This document shows positions 23,264 through 31,833 of a stretch of DNA of 64,000 nt, piece after piece. Under the pieces are notes generated by a model. The model was not told the DNA's origin and made no database searches. It saw nothing but the letters and a program-made list of their open reading frames with translations. Origin of the DNA: Paramagnetospirillum magneticum AMB-1 (lineage in GTDB: Bacteria > Pseudomonadota > Alphaproteobacteria > Rhodospirillales > Magnetospirillaceae); contig NC_007626.1 in NCBI RefSeq assembly GCF_000009985.1, positions 2,907,943-2,971,942 on the forward strand. Reading direction: 5' to 3'. The position numbers and the translations under genes are program-made. Numbering within the stretch: the stretch's first letter is position 1; each line of letters opens with the position of its first letter.

Positions 23264-26200
23264 ATGCGCGTCCAGCGTCACTACACCAAGTCCGGCGAAA
23301 CCGCCTATGATGGAATCCAGTTCCGCAAGGCGACCAGCGAGATCCGCAACCCTGACGGTTCGGTGGTGTTCTCCGCCGCCGATATCGAGGTCCCCGCCGA
23401 CTGGTCGCAGGTGGCCTGCGACGTCCTGGCCCAAAAGTACTTCCGCAAGGCCGGCGTGCCCGCCAAGCTGAAGCGCGTCGCCGAGAAGGGCGTGCCCGAT
23501 TGGCTGTGCCGCCACGAGCCCGATTCCGAGGCGCTGTCCAAGCTGCCTGAGAAAGAGCGTATCGTCGGCGAGAAGAGCGCCAAGCAGGTGTTCGACCGTC
23601 TGGCCGGCACCTGGACCTATTGGGGCTGGAAGGGCGGCTATTTCAACGCCGAGGACGACGCCCTGGCCTTCCGCGACGAGATGGCCTGCATGCTGGCCCG
23701 CCAGATGGGCGCCCCCAACTCGCCGCAATGGTTCAATACCGGCCTGCACTGGGCCTATGGCATCGACGGCCCCGGCCAGGGCCATTCCTATGTGGACTTC
23801 AAGACCGGCAAGCTGGTCCGCTCCAAGTCCGCCTACGAGCACCCCCAGCCCCATGCCTGCTTCATCCAGTCCATCGAGGATGACCTGGTGAACGAGGGCG
23901 GCATCATGGACCTGTGGGTGCGCGAGGCCCGCCTGTTCAAGTACGGCTCGGGCACCGGCACCAACTTCTCCCGCCTGCGGGGCGAGGGCGAGAAGCTGTC
24001 GGGCGGCGGCCGTTCGTCGGGCCTGATGAGCTTCCTCAAGATCGGCGACCGCGCCGCCGGCGCCATCAAGTCGGGCGGCACCACCCGGCGCGCCGCCAAG
24101 ATGGTGGTGGTCGACGTGGACCATCCCGACATCGAGAAGTTCATCTCCTGGAAGGTGCGCGAAGAGCAGAAGGTGGCCGCCCTGGTGGCCGGCTCGCGCC
24201 TCGCCGCCCGTCACCTGACCGAAGTGATGGCCGCCTGCCGCGAGTGGGACGGCCAGGACGGCGAAGCCCGCTTCGACCCCAAGATCAACACCCGCCTCAA
24301 GAAGGCCATCATCGCCGGCCGCAAGTCGGAGATTCCGGAAAACTACATCCAGCGCGTCATCCAGTTCGCGCGCCAGGGCTATACCCAGATCGATTTCCCG
24401 GTGCTGGACACCGACTGGGATTCCGAGGCCTATCTCACCGTCTCGGGCCAGAACTCCAACAATTCGGTGCGCGTCGACAACGGCTTCCTCAATGCCGTCC
24501 TGCACGATGCCGACTGGAACCTGAAGCACCGCAATTCGGCCAAGGCCGCCAAGACCCTGAAGGCCCGCGACCTGTGGGAGCAGATCGGCGAAGCCGCCTG
24601 GGCCTGCGCCGATCCGGGCATCCAGTTCGATACCACCATCAACGAGTGGCACACCTGCCCGGAATCGGGGCGCATCAACGCCTCGAATCCCTGCTCGGAA
24701 TACATGTTCCTGGACGACACCGCCTGCAATCTGGCGTCGCTCAACCTGCTGTGCTTCAGGAACGAGGATGGCTCGTTCGACGTGGACGGCTTCCGCCACG
24801 CCTGCCGGCTGTGGACCATGGTGCTGGAAATCTCGGTGCTGATGGCCCAGTTCCCCTCGCCCAAGATCGCCGAACTGTCCTATGAGTTCCGCACCCTGGG
24901 CCTCGGCTACGCCAATGTGGGCGGCCTGCTGATGGCGTCGGGCATTCCCTATGACAGCGACAAGGGCCGGGCGCTGACCGGGGCGATCACCGCCCTGATG
25001 ACCGGCGAAGCCTATGCCACCTCGGCCGACATGGCCGAGGAGCTGGGGGCCTTCGAGGGCTTCGAGAAGAACCGCGCCGCCATGATGCGGGTCATCCGCA
25101 ACCACCGCCGCGCCGCCCACGGCATGGGCACCGGCTTTGAAGGCCTGTCGGTCACTCCGGTGCCGCTGGACGCCGCCAATTGCCCCGACGCCCCCCTGCT
25201 GGCCGCGTCCCGCCAGGCGTGGGACGAGGCGCTGGCCAAGGGCGAGAAGCACGGCTTCCGCAACGCCCAGGCCACCGTGGTCGCCCCCACCGGCACCATC
25301 GGCCTGGTGATGGATTGCGACACCACCGGCATCGAGCCCGACTTCGCCCTGGTGAAGTTCAAGAAGCTGGCCGGCGGCGGCTATTTCAAGATCATCAACC
25401 GCATGGTCCCCGAGGCTCTGCGCACCCTGGGCTACAACGAGGGCGACATCGCCGAGATCATCCGCTACGCGGTCGGTCACGGGTCGCTGCGCGGCGCGCC
25501 CCATGTCAACCATGACACGCTGAAGGCCAAGGGCTTCGACGACGCCATGCTGGACAAGATCGAGAGCCAGCTGGAAAGCGCCTTCGACATCAAGTTCGTG
25601 TTCAACAAGTACGGCATCGGCGAGCAGTTCTGCACCGAGACCCTGGGGATTCCCAAGGACAAGCTGGACGACTACACCTTCGACATGCTGGCCTGGCTGG
25701 GCTTCACGCGTGAGCAGATCGACGCCGCCAACACCTACGTCACCGGCGCCATGACCCTGGAAGGCGCGCCCTTCCTCAAGGACGAGCACCTGCCCGTCTT
25801 CGATTGCGCCTCGCCTTGCGGCCGCGTCGGCAAGCGCTACCTGTCGGTGGACAGCCATATCCGCATGATGGCCGCCGCCCAGCCCTTCATCTCGGGCGCC
25901 ATCTCCAAGACCATCAACATGGCTAACAACGCCACGGTCGAGGATTGCAAGAACGCCTACATGCTGTCCTGGCGCCTGGGGATCAAGGCCAACGCGCTCT
26001 ATCGCGACGGCTCCAAGCTCAGCCAGCCGCTGCAGGCCTCCCTGCTGGAGGATGCCGGCGAACTGGCCGACGAGTTGGCCGATGCCTCGGCCACCAGCCG
26101 CACCGAGATCGTCGCCGAGCGCATGGTCGAGCGGATGATCCAGCAGGTGCAGGCGCGGCGCAAGCTGCCCGACCGCCGCAAGGGCTACATCCAGAAGGCC

Positions 26201-26935
26201 ATCGTCGGCGGTCACAAGGTCTATCTCCACACCGGCGAGTACGAAGACGGCAAGCTGGGCGAGATCTTCATCGACATGCACAAGGAAGGCGCCGCCTTCC
26301 GGGCCATGATGAACAACTTCGCCATCGCCATCTCGGTGGGCCTGCAGTATGGCGTGCCCCTGGAGGAGTTCGTGGAGGCTTTCACCTTCACCCGCTTCGA
26401 GCCCTCGGGCATGGTGGAAGGCAACGACACCATCAAGATGTCGTCCTCGATCCTGGACTACATCTTCCGCGAGCTGGCCATTTCCTACCTGGGCCGCAAC
26501 GACCTGGCCCATGTAGAGCCCGCCGACCTCACCCCCGACACGGTGGGCCGCGGGGCTCAGGAAGGCCTGCCGGAGGGCGCCGTCGCCGCCGCCGCCGCCC
26601 AGCAATTGGCGGTGGTCGAGAAGGTGGCGTCGCGCGGTTATGTGCGCTCGTCCAACCTGCTGTTCATGACCCGCTCCAGCGGCCCGACCTCGGTGTCGGC
26701 CGATATCTCGGGCGGTTCCATGCAGATCGCGGCCGCCGCCCAATCGGCGGTCAGCGTGGCGGTGAACGCCGAAGCCCTGATCCAGGAATTCGACGCCCGC
26801 GCCGAACAGATCCGCACGGCGCGCATGAAGGGCTATGAAGGCGATGCCTGCCCCGAATGCGGCAACTTCACCCTGGTGCGCAACGGCACCTGCCTGAAGT
26901 GCGACACCTGCGGCGGCACCACCGGCTGCTCGTAA
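23264..26935 (+). CDS. nrdJ: Adenosylcobalamin-dependent (class II) ribonucleoside-diphosphate reductase
   Basis: The gene encodes 1223 residues. This class II enzyme makes deoxyribonucleotides in the presence or absence of oxygen using coenzyme B12. Diagnostic segments include NSPQWFNTGLHWAYGI, KYGSGTGTNFSRLRG, the finger-loop region NPCSEYMFLDDTACNLASLN and VVAPTGTIGLVMDCDTTGIE. The C-terminus carries a Cys-rich zinc-ribbon (CPECGNFTLV, then CLKCDTCGGTTGC), usual in this long form. ATG 23264 follows GGGAGCAGAGGGG. No nrdAB or nrdDG is in the window. Confidence 0.95.
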   Translation: MRVQRHYTKSGETAYDGIQFRKATSEIRNPDGSVVFSAADIEVPADWSQVACDVLAQKYFRKAGVPAKLKRVAEKGVPDWLCRHEPDSEALSKLPEKERIVGEKSAKQVFDRLAGTWTYWGWKGGYFNAEDDALAFRDEMACMLARQMGAPNSPQWFNTGLHWAYGIDGPGQGHSYVDFKTGKLVRSKSAYEHPQPHACFIQSIEDDLVNEGGIMDLWVREARLFKYGSGTGTNFSRLRGEGEKLSGGGRSSGLMSFLKIGDRAAGAIKSGGTTRRAAKMVVVDVDHPDIEKFISWKVREEQKVAALVAGSRLAARHLTEVMAACREWDGQDGEARFDPKINTRLKKAIIAGRKSEIPENYIQRVIQFARQGYTQIDFPVLDTDWDSEAYLTVSGQNSNNSVRVDNGFLNAVLHDADWNLKHRNSAKAAKTLKARDLWEQIGEAAWACADPGIQFDTTINEWHTCPESGRINASNPCSEYMFLDDTACNLASLNLLCFRNEDGSFDVDGFRHACRLWTMVLEISVLMAQFPSPKIAELSYEFRTLGLGYANVGGLLMASGIPYDSDKGRALTGAITALMTGEAYATSADMAEELGAFEGFEKNRAAMMRVIRNHRRAAHGMGTGFEGLSVTPVPLDAANCPDAPLLAASRQAWDEALAKGEKHGFRNAQATVVAPTGTIGLVMDCDTTGIEPDFALVKFKKLAGGGYFKIINRMVPEALRTLGYNEGDIAEIIRYAVGHGSLRGAPHVNHDTLKAKGFDDAMLDKIESQLESAFDIKFVFNKYGIGEQFCTETLGIPKDKLDDYTFDMLAWLGFTREQIDAANTYVTGAMTLEGAPFLKDEHLPVFDCASPCGRVGKRYLSVDSHIRMMAAAQPFISGAISKTINMANNATVEDCKNAYMLSWRLGIKANALYRDGSKLSQPLQASLLEDAGELADELADASATSRTEIVAERMVERMIQQVQARRKLPDRRKGYIQKAIVGGHKVYLHTGEYEDGKLGEIFIDMHKEGAAFRAMMNNFAIAISVGLQYGVPLEEFVEAFTFTRFEPSGMVEGNDTIKMSSSILDYIFRELAISYLGRNDLAHVEPADLTPDTVGRGAQEGLPEGAVAAAAAQQLAVVEKVASRGYVRSSNLLFMTRSSGPTSVSADISGGSMQIAAAAQSAVSVAVNAEALIQEFDARAEQIRTARMKGYEGDACPECGNFTLVRNGTCLKCDTCGGTTGCS

Positions 26936-26945
26936 CCAGACAGAG

Positions 26946-26979
26946 GCGCGGACCCGAACTTAATCTCCTCGGTCCGCGC
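26946..26979 (+). terminator. Hairpin after nrdJ
   Basis: GCGCGGACC (26946-26954) pairs with GGTCCGCGC (26971-26979) around a 16-base loop, 10 bases after the nrdJ stop. No T-run follows directly. It may act with the next hairpin. Confidence 0.5.
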
Positions 26980-26985
26980 AACGAA

Positions 26986-27015
26986 GGGCTGGCTCTCCCC
27001 CCGGGGGGCCAGCCC
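26986..27015 (+). terminator. Second hairpin after nrdJ
   Basis: GGGCTGG pairs with CCAGCCC, and an inner CCCCCC/GGGGGG stem lies between them. It is followed by TAATTCTTT, a weak T-tract. It is the likelier transcript end of nrdJ. Confidence 0.6.
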
Positions 27016-27056
27016 TAATTCTTTGGAAAGGCGTTTCTGCCTCTCCCACCCCCCCC

Positions 27057-27089
27057 AAAAAAACGACCCCAGTCCGGCGGGCTGGGGTC
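27057..27089 (-). terminator. Rho-independent terminator of the 60-residue gene
   Basis: On the minus strand GACCCCAG pairs with CTGGGGTC around 9 bases and is followed by G and seven Ts. It lies 26 bases past the stop of the small minus-strand gene. Confidence 0.8.
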
Positions 27090-27115
27090 AAATACGGGAG
27101 GGACTCGAACAACCC

Positions 27116-27298
27116 TCAGGCGGCCTGCCGTCGGGCGTGACGCTCGGCGATGGGCGCCAATAAGCCGGCCATGCCGGGGTAAAGCTTCATCAGGCGCCGG
27201 GCTTCCACCTCGGCTCCGTCGCCATCAACGGCCTGCCCCTTGGCCTCGGCATCCAGGTGAGACAGCAGGACGGCAACGTCGTCCCAGCAAAATGTCAT
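27116..27298 (-). CDS. Small hypothetical protein, 60 residues
   Basis: The protein is acidic at first (WDDVAVLLSHLDAEAKG) and basic at the end (IAERHARRQAA), and mostly helical. It has no membrane span and no recognised family. A clear terminator just downstream and a start preceded by GGAGG (on the minus strand GGGAGGGGGGCC) support it as a real gene. Confidence 0.5.
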   Translation of the reverse strand: MTFCWDDVAVLLSHLDAEAKGQAVDGDGAEVEARRLMKLYPGMAGLLAPIAERHARRQAA

Positions 27299-27409
27299 GG
27301 CCCCCCTCCCGCTCCCAATTTAACCTGATCATATTATCATCAGACAAAGCGGGAGGAGTCCTACGACTCGTATCAATTTTCCATAATTTATGACGAAAGT
27401 TGGTGAGGC

Positions 27410-28168
27410 CTAGTGCATACCCTTTTCGGCGCCTGTGCGGGCAATGATCTCTGCCACCAGCTTGCCGTTTTTGCCCAACCAGTCGTCGAACTCTGCCACC
27501 AGTTCCGGCGCACCAACCGAGGACAGGCGATAGCTGTCGACCACATGCGGAAGGTTGGGGGCAAAGGCCAACCCCCCAGCCATCCCCGGAATGGAATCGG
27601 CCGTGTTGAGGGCCACCGCCACATTTCCATAGGCGCCATCGATGCGTCGCGTCTGCACCTGCCGCAATAATTGCTCGAAGGATGAGTTTTCCTTGAGTTC
27701 CACAGCGCCGGATTTAAGCCGCTCCCCCCAGGCAAAGGGGGTGAAGCCGGCGATGGTCCCCAGACTATGGATCCCCTCGACCCCCATGGCCGAGACCTCG
27801 GCGCGGACGATGGTGCCATCGATATAGTTAATAACCGGCTTTGAGAAGACCGGACTGCGCCCCTGGCGCAGGGCCGGTGCCCAATCCGGCGAATCGGGGA
27901 ATTTGAGATCGATGCCGCCACGCCCCAATTCGGCATAGAGCCGCTTGACCGGCAAGGCCTGGAAGGTCAGGCGATGCCCCTTGGCCACGGCAAAGGCGTC
28001 AAGGATTTCCCGGGCCGCCCCCTGGAAATGCCCATCGCGGACACCGTAGACCGGGGAATAGTCAATGGCCTCGACCCCGATCACCAGATCGCGGGCAAGC
28101 GTGGGCGAGCCGGCCAGGCAGACCAGAGCCGCCGCTACGATACCGCTCTTCATCGGTCCCAAGACCAT
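27410..28168 (-). CDS. Periplasmic solute-binding protein (SBP family 3-like)
   Basis: The gene encodes 252 residues. A signal peptide (IVAAALVCLAGSPTLA) precedes a type II binding-protein fold with LVIGVEAIDYSPVYGVRDGH, LKFPDSPDW, KPVINYIDGTIV and VQTRRIDGAYGNVAVAL. Such proteins bind amino acids or act as receptor-like sensors. No ABC permease or ATPase is near, so it may be a stand-alone sensor or scavenging protein. ATG 28168 is chosen because GGAGAA lies seven bases upstream. Confidence 0.75.
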   Translation of the reverse strand: MVLGPMKSGIVAAALVCLAGSPTLARDLVIGVEAIDYSPVYGVRDGHFQGAAREILDAFAVAKGHRLTFQALPVKRLYAELGRGGIDLKFPDSPDWAPALRQGRSPVFSKPVINYIDGTIVRAEVSAMGVEGIHSLGTIAGFTPFAWGERLKSGAVELKENSSFEQLLRQVQTRRIDGAYGNVAVALNTADSIPGMAGGLAFAPNLPHVVDSYRLSSVGAPELVAEFDDWLGKNGKLVAEIIARTGAEKGMH

Positions 28169-28324
28169 GCACACTTCTCCGCCATTGCCGGAGGGAATTG
28201 AACCATGTCGCCTCACCGTGATCAACCGTGACAAAACGTTACGCCGTTGACCGTTGTCAACACCATGTCAAAGCGACGACAATAGAATTCGGCAGCGTAT
28301 CGGAATGATCGGGGAGAGAATTTG

Positions 28325-28786
28325 GTGAAACGGATCGTCGCAGCGGTGCTGCTGATGCTGGTCGCGGCCATGCCAGCCCAGGCCGATCCCCGTCCCTTTT
28401 CCCGAGGCTCGTGGCAAAGCCTTCTGCAGGCCCATGCCGGACGGCCGGTGGCGGTTCACTTCTGGTCGTTGACCTGTGCCCCTTGCCTGGTGGAATTGCC
28501 GCAATGGCGCGACACGGCTAAGGCCTCGGGCTTGGATGTGGTCCTGGTCTCCACCGATCCGCCCGAGGACTGGCCCAAGGTTGAGCGTACCCTGAAACGG
28601 GCTGGTCTGGACAAGGTAGAGAGCTGGGCCTTCGCCGATTCGTTCGTCGAAAAGCTGCGCTTCGAAATCGACCGCAACTGGGCGGGCGAGTTGCCCATGA
28701 CCGTGCTGGTCTCGGCCACGGGCACCAGCGAATCCCGCACCGGAGCCGTCCGCCGCCAGGACGTGGAGTCCTGGCTGGGCCACTGA
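28325..28786 (+). CDS. Exported thioredoxin-like (TlpA/ResA-type) protein
   Basis: The gene encodes 153 residues. A signal peptide (IVAAVLLMLVAAMPAQA) is followed by a thioredoxin fold with active site CAPC in HFWSLTCAPCLVELPQW and cis-Pro region LPMTVLVSATG. It likely reduces disulfides in the periplasm, for example in cytochrome or metal-protein assembly. GTG 28325 is preferred over TTG 28322 because of better spacing from GGGGAGAG. Confidence 0.8.
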   Translation: MKRIVAAVLLMLVAAMPAQADPRPFSRGSWQSLLQAHAGRPVAVHFWSLTCAPCLVELPQWRDTAKASGLDVVLVSTDPPEDWPKVERTLKRAGLDKVESWAFADSFVEKLRFEIDRNWAGELPMTVLVSATGTSESRTGAVRRQDVESWLGH

Positions 28787-28835
28787 CCGTGGCTACTGGA
28801 AACCCCCGCTTCGCGGCGGGCACCCGCCCTGACCC

Positions 28836-28950
28836 GTTCGGAGGCACAGCCTCCGAACCTCCAGTTTCTATTGATCTCAATGGATTAATAAACTGAAGGG
28901 TTCGGGAAGCTGTGCTTCCCGATTAGGGGATCGGGGGCAAAAGCCCCCGA
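28836..28950. repeat. Intergenic cluster of three perfect hairpins
   Basis: Three stems lie in a row: GTTCGGAGGC/GCCTCCGAAC (28836-28858, 3-base loop), TCGGGAAGC/GCTTCCCGA (28902-28922, 3-base loop) and TCGGGGGC/GCCCCCGA (28931-28950, AAAA loop). They fill the space between the convergent thioredoxin-like and DUF1127 genes. The form is that of a dispersed palindromic repeat element. It may also end transcription from both sides. Confidence 0.75.
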
Positions 28951-28972
28951 AGTGGAGTCGGTCCGCCGCCTG

Positions 28973-29200
28973 CTAGCGCCGCCAGCCGGCCACGAAGCTG
29001 TCGACGTCACTGACGCCGATATCCTTCAGTTCGCGATGATCCAGTTCCACCAGTTCATCCCGCAGCCGCGCCCGCTCCATGTGGCGGGCCAGCGGAGCGA
29101 TGATCCGGCTGTCCACCAGTTCGGCGATCAGGCCGAGAACGGAGCGGCCATCGGACACCGGGGCGGGAGCACAAGGCTGGACAGTGGGGGAAAGGGACAT
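28973..29200 (-). CDS. DUF1127 small protein
   Basis: The gene encodes 75 residues. The C-terminal part has the DUF1127 pattern (RLRDELVELDHRELKDIGVS, then DSFVAGWRR) of basic YjiS-like proteins. Some members in alphaproteobacteria affect phosphate or stress physiology through RNA binding; the role here is unknown. The start MSLSPTV at 29200 follows AAAGGG; a longer upstream reading has no family similarity. Confidence 0.75.
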   Translation of the reverse strand: MSLSPTVQPCAPAPVSDGRSVLGLIAELVDSRIIAPLARHMERARLRDELVELDHRELKDIGVSDVDSFVAGWRR

Positions 29201-29404
29201 GGGACACCTGCTCTTGAATGACTTCAGGGAGCATATGGAATTATTGTGCGGCGCAACAATCCCCATAATTGCATGGGCCCATGACTCCGACGCAGGCATG
29301 GATGACAGATGGGTCACCAGGGGCCCGTGTGGTGTTTCTGAATTTGTATGATTACGCGAGCTTCAGAATCACCACACTATTCAATTGGTTAGTGGCCTGC
29401 CTAT

Positions 29405-29433
29405 CCCCGAAATTCATGGTATGAATTTCGGGG
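29405..29433. promoter_or_regulatory. Perfect 13-bp inverted repeat upstream of ridA-like gene
   Basis: CCCCGAAATTCAT (29405-29417) and ATGAATTTCGGGG (29421-29433) are exact complements around GGT. The element is 44 bases before the RidA-like start. It has no T-run on the plus strand, so an operator or a leader hairpin is as likely as a terminator. Confidence 0.6.
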
Positions 29434-29477
29434 GCAGAACACTAGGCTGTCCCTTCAGCAACAGCCGGGAGCGGAGA

Positions 29478-29945
29478 ATGAGCGGCCCCATCAGCCAACG
29501 CCTGAAGCAATTGGGCATCGAACTGCCCACCCCGCCCGCGGCGGTGGCCAATTACGTCCCCTTCGTGATCAGCGGCAATCTGCTGTTCGTCTCCGGGCAA
29601 TTGCCCCTGGAGAACGGCAAGCTGGCCGTGACCGGCAAGCTGGGTGACGGCGTCACGGTCGAGGACGGCATCCGGGCGGCGCGGCTTTGCGCCATCAATC
29701 TGCTGGCCCAGGCCCGCGCCGGTGCCGGAGGGGACCTGGAGCGCATCCGCCGTCTGGTCAGGCTGACCGCCTTTGTGGCGTCGGCCCCCTCGTTCACCGA
29801 TCAGCCCAAGGTGATCAACGGCGCCTCCGACCTGATGGTCGAGGTGTTGGGCGAGGCCGGTCGCCACGCCCGGGTCGCGGTGGGCGCGCCGGCCCTGCCG
29901 CTGGATGCGTCGGTGGAGATCGAGGGAATTTTCGAGCTGGCCTGA
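29478..29945 (+). CDS. RidA/YjgF-family protein
   Basis: The gene encodes 155 residues. It belongs to the longer RidA subgroup (about 150 residues; YjgF/YER057c). Conserved phrases are ISGNLLFVSGQLPLENGKLA, GIRAARLCAINLLAQARAG and GAPALPLDASVEIEGIFELA. The canonical arginine of active imine deaminases is not obvious in the usual place, so deaminase activity is uncertain. ATG 29478 follows GGGAGCGGAG. Confidence 0.82.
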   Translation: MSGPISQRLKQLGIELPTPPAAVANYVPFVISGNLLFVSGQLPLENGKLAVTGKLGDGVTVEDGIRAARLCAINLLAQARAGAGGDLERIRRLVRLTAFVASAPSFTDQPKVINGASDLMVEVLGEAGRHARVAVGAPALPLDASVEIEGIFELA

Positions 29946-29953
29946 GCGGCCGT

Positions 29954-31093
29954 TCAGGCCAGGGCCTGAGAGACGGTCTCTCCCAGTACCAGGTCACCAC
30001 AGCCGATCACCCGGTCCTTGCCCGATTGCTTGGCGGCATACATGCGGTGATCGGCACGCTCCACCAGCTCGTTCCAACTCTCGATGCCGTCGGTCAGCCG
30101 TTCGGCCACGCCGATGGAGGCGGTCAGCGGCCGCCCGTCGGGGCGGATGCCAAGACCGGCCGAGCGCAGCCGGGCGATGGCGATGGCCGCGCCGGCGGGG
30201 TCGGTGTTGGGCATCACGGCGATGAATTCCTCGCCCCCCCAGCGAATCAGGATGTCGCCCCGGCGCAGCACCTTGCGCAGCGAGGCCGAGGCGATCCGCA
30301 GGGCGTTGTCGCCTTCCTCGTGTCCGTACTTGTCGTTGATGGACTTGAAGTTGTCCAGATCGACGAAAGCCAGCGACAGCGGGATCTTCGAGCGCGCGGC
30401 GGTGACGAATTGCTGGACCAGCATCTCCTCGCCCACCCGGCGGTTATAGGCCCGGGTCAAGCCGTCATGGGACGACTGATCCACCAGCTGGCTCATGAAG
30501 TGCAGTTGGCTCATGCCCGACAGCGTCGCCACCATGGCCAGCAGCAGCAGCAGCCACTGGGCCCCCAGATGGGAGGCGAACGGCAGCAGCTGATAGCCCA
30601 GAACTCCGGTCAGAAAATAGGCCACGACCAGCGGCAGCCCCAGCAGAGCCCCTTCCAGCGCGGTAATGGGGAAGACCGACAGACCGGCCACCATGACGAA
30701 CGGCAGGAAGGCGTAGCCGGCGGCAATCACCTGCTGCGCCGGGTCATTGATGGCGAATTGCGCCAGCAACGGATGGCTGATCAGGAAGAACACCGTGGGA
30801 ATGGTCAGCAGCCACACCAGCCCCCAGCGGGCCACCGCCACACTGTCCGAACCGCGGAAGGACAGAGCCAGCAACACGAAGGCAATGGAGGCCATCACGC
30901 GCAGTGCCGCCAGGTACATGGCCAGCGTCGTCTCGAAAATAACCAGGTCGACGGGGATCCACAGCGGCGTCAGCACGGCAAAGGTCAATGCCACCAGCCG
31001 GACGCGCGACAGAATCAGAAGAGAACGACGACGCTGCACAAAGGCCGACTGGCGGGTGGGCAGAAACAGGTCGAAGATCTCCGACATCGTCAT
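29954..31093 (-). CDS. Membrane diguanylate cyclase (GGDEF)
   Basis: The gene encodes about 379 residues. Six or so N-terminal hydrophobic spans form a membrane sensor. The C-terminal GGDEF domain shows SHDGLTRAYNRR, FVDLDNFKSINDKYGHEEGD and the active-site loop GGEEF. RRGD sits five residues before the loop, a complete product-inhibition I-site. The enzyme should make cyclic di-GMP. No EAL domain is attached. Starts at 31093 and 31087 are both possible. Confidence 0.9.
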   Translation of the reverse strand: MTMSEIFDLFLPTRQSAFVQRRRSLLILSRVRLVALTFAVLTPLWIPVDLVIFETTLAMYLAALRVMASIAFVLLALSFRGSDSVAVARWGLVWLLTIPTVFFLISHPLLAQFAINDPAQQVIAAGYAFLPFVMVAGLSVFPITALEGALLGLPLVVAYFLTGVLGYQLLPFASHLGAQWLLLLLAMVATLSGMSQLHFMSQLVDQSSHDGLTRAYNRRVGEEMLVQQFVTAARSKIPLSLAFVDLDNFKSINDKYGHEEGDNALRIASASLRKVLRRGDILIRWGGEEFIAVMPNTDPAGAAIAIARLRSAGLGIRPDGRPLTASIGVAERLTDGIESWNELVERADHRMYAAKQSGKDRVIGCGDLVLGETVSQALA

Positions 31094-31324
31094 TCCAGAG
31101 AAGACGACGGCGAGAACCTTCTTTATGACGGCTTTCAAAACAAGCACCCGCTGCTTCCTTATGCCCTTCCACGGACCTTGGCTGACGGTAATGCGGGACT
31201 GGAATCGTTGCAAGGGAAACTACTCCCTTGGGGTATGACCACCCGGTTTGTATGTACATGCTTTAGATTGAGCCGCGACGCCAAATCCGCGCCGGACCAT
31301 CTGTCGATTGACGGACCCCCGTCT

Positions 31325-31348
31325 AATTCGGTATTACGATACCAAATT
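31325..31348. promoter_or_regulatory. Palindrome upstream of paaI, TetR-like operator candidate
   Basis: AATTCGGTAT (31325-31334) and ATACCAAATT (31339-31348) form an inverted repeat with one mismatch and a TACG spacer. It is 30 bases upstream of the paaI start, placed to block transcription. Phenylacetate genes are often controlled by TetR- or GntR-type PaaR/PaaX repressors. No such regulator gene is in the window. Confidence 0.45.
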
Positions 31349-31377
31349 GGGCATTAGACCCCTGGGAGTGAAACACG

Positions 31378-31833
31378 ATGCCCCAAAGGGCAAGCGACGA
31401 GACCCAACGCCAGGCGCTGGCCGAACGCGTCGGCGCCGCCATCGGCGAGCGCGATACCGCGTCCCGGTTGCTGGGCACCGTGCTCGACGCCATCCGTCCC
31501 GGCTATGCCCGCATGTCCCTGACCGTCAGCGACCAGATGCTGAACGGCGTCGGCATCGGCCACGGCGGCATCACCTATACCCTGGCCGACACCGCCTTCG
31601 CCTATGCCTGCAATTCCTACAACCGGCCGGCGGTCGCCCTGTCTTGCACCATCACCTATCCGGCGGCGGCCCGGCTGGGCGATCGGTTGACCGCCGAATG
31701 CCGCGAAGTGCACCGCAAGGGGCGCAACGGCACCTATGACTGCACCGTCACCAATCAGAGCGGCGAGGTGGTCGCCCTGTTCCGCGGCCAGTGCCGCATT
31801 CTCGAAGGCCATATCGTCGAAGGAAGCCCATAG
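31378..31833 (+). CDS. paaI: PaaI hotdog thioesterase
   Basis: The gene encodes 151 residues. PaaI hydrolyses ring-hydroxylated phenylacetyl-CoA when it accumulates, to free CoA. The hotdog core MLNGVGIGHGGITYTLADTA, then FAYACNSYNRPAVALSC, is close to known PaaI, and the usual Cys in NGxGxCHGG is Ile-Gly here. It is the first gene of a three-gene run; the thiolase starts at the next base after its stop. Confidence 0.9.
   Translation: MPQRASDETQRQALAERVGAAIGERDTASRLLGTVLDAIRPGYARMSLTVSDQMLNGVGIGHGGITYTLADTAFAYACNSYNRPAVALSCTITYPAAARLGDRLTAECREVHRKGRNGTYDCTVTNQSGEVVALFRGQCRILEGHIVEGSP

Noticed and set aside
23063..26743. 1226-codon minus-strand reading frame across nrdJ
   Set aside because: Shadow of nrdJ. 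The translation is biased (His, Gly, Gln, Val) and lacks any domain.
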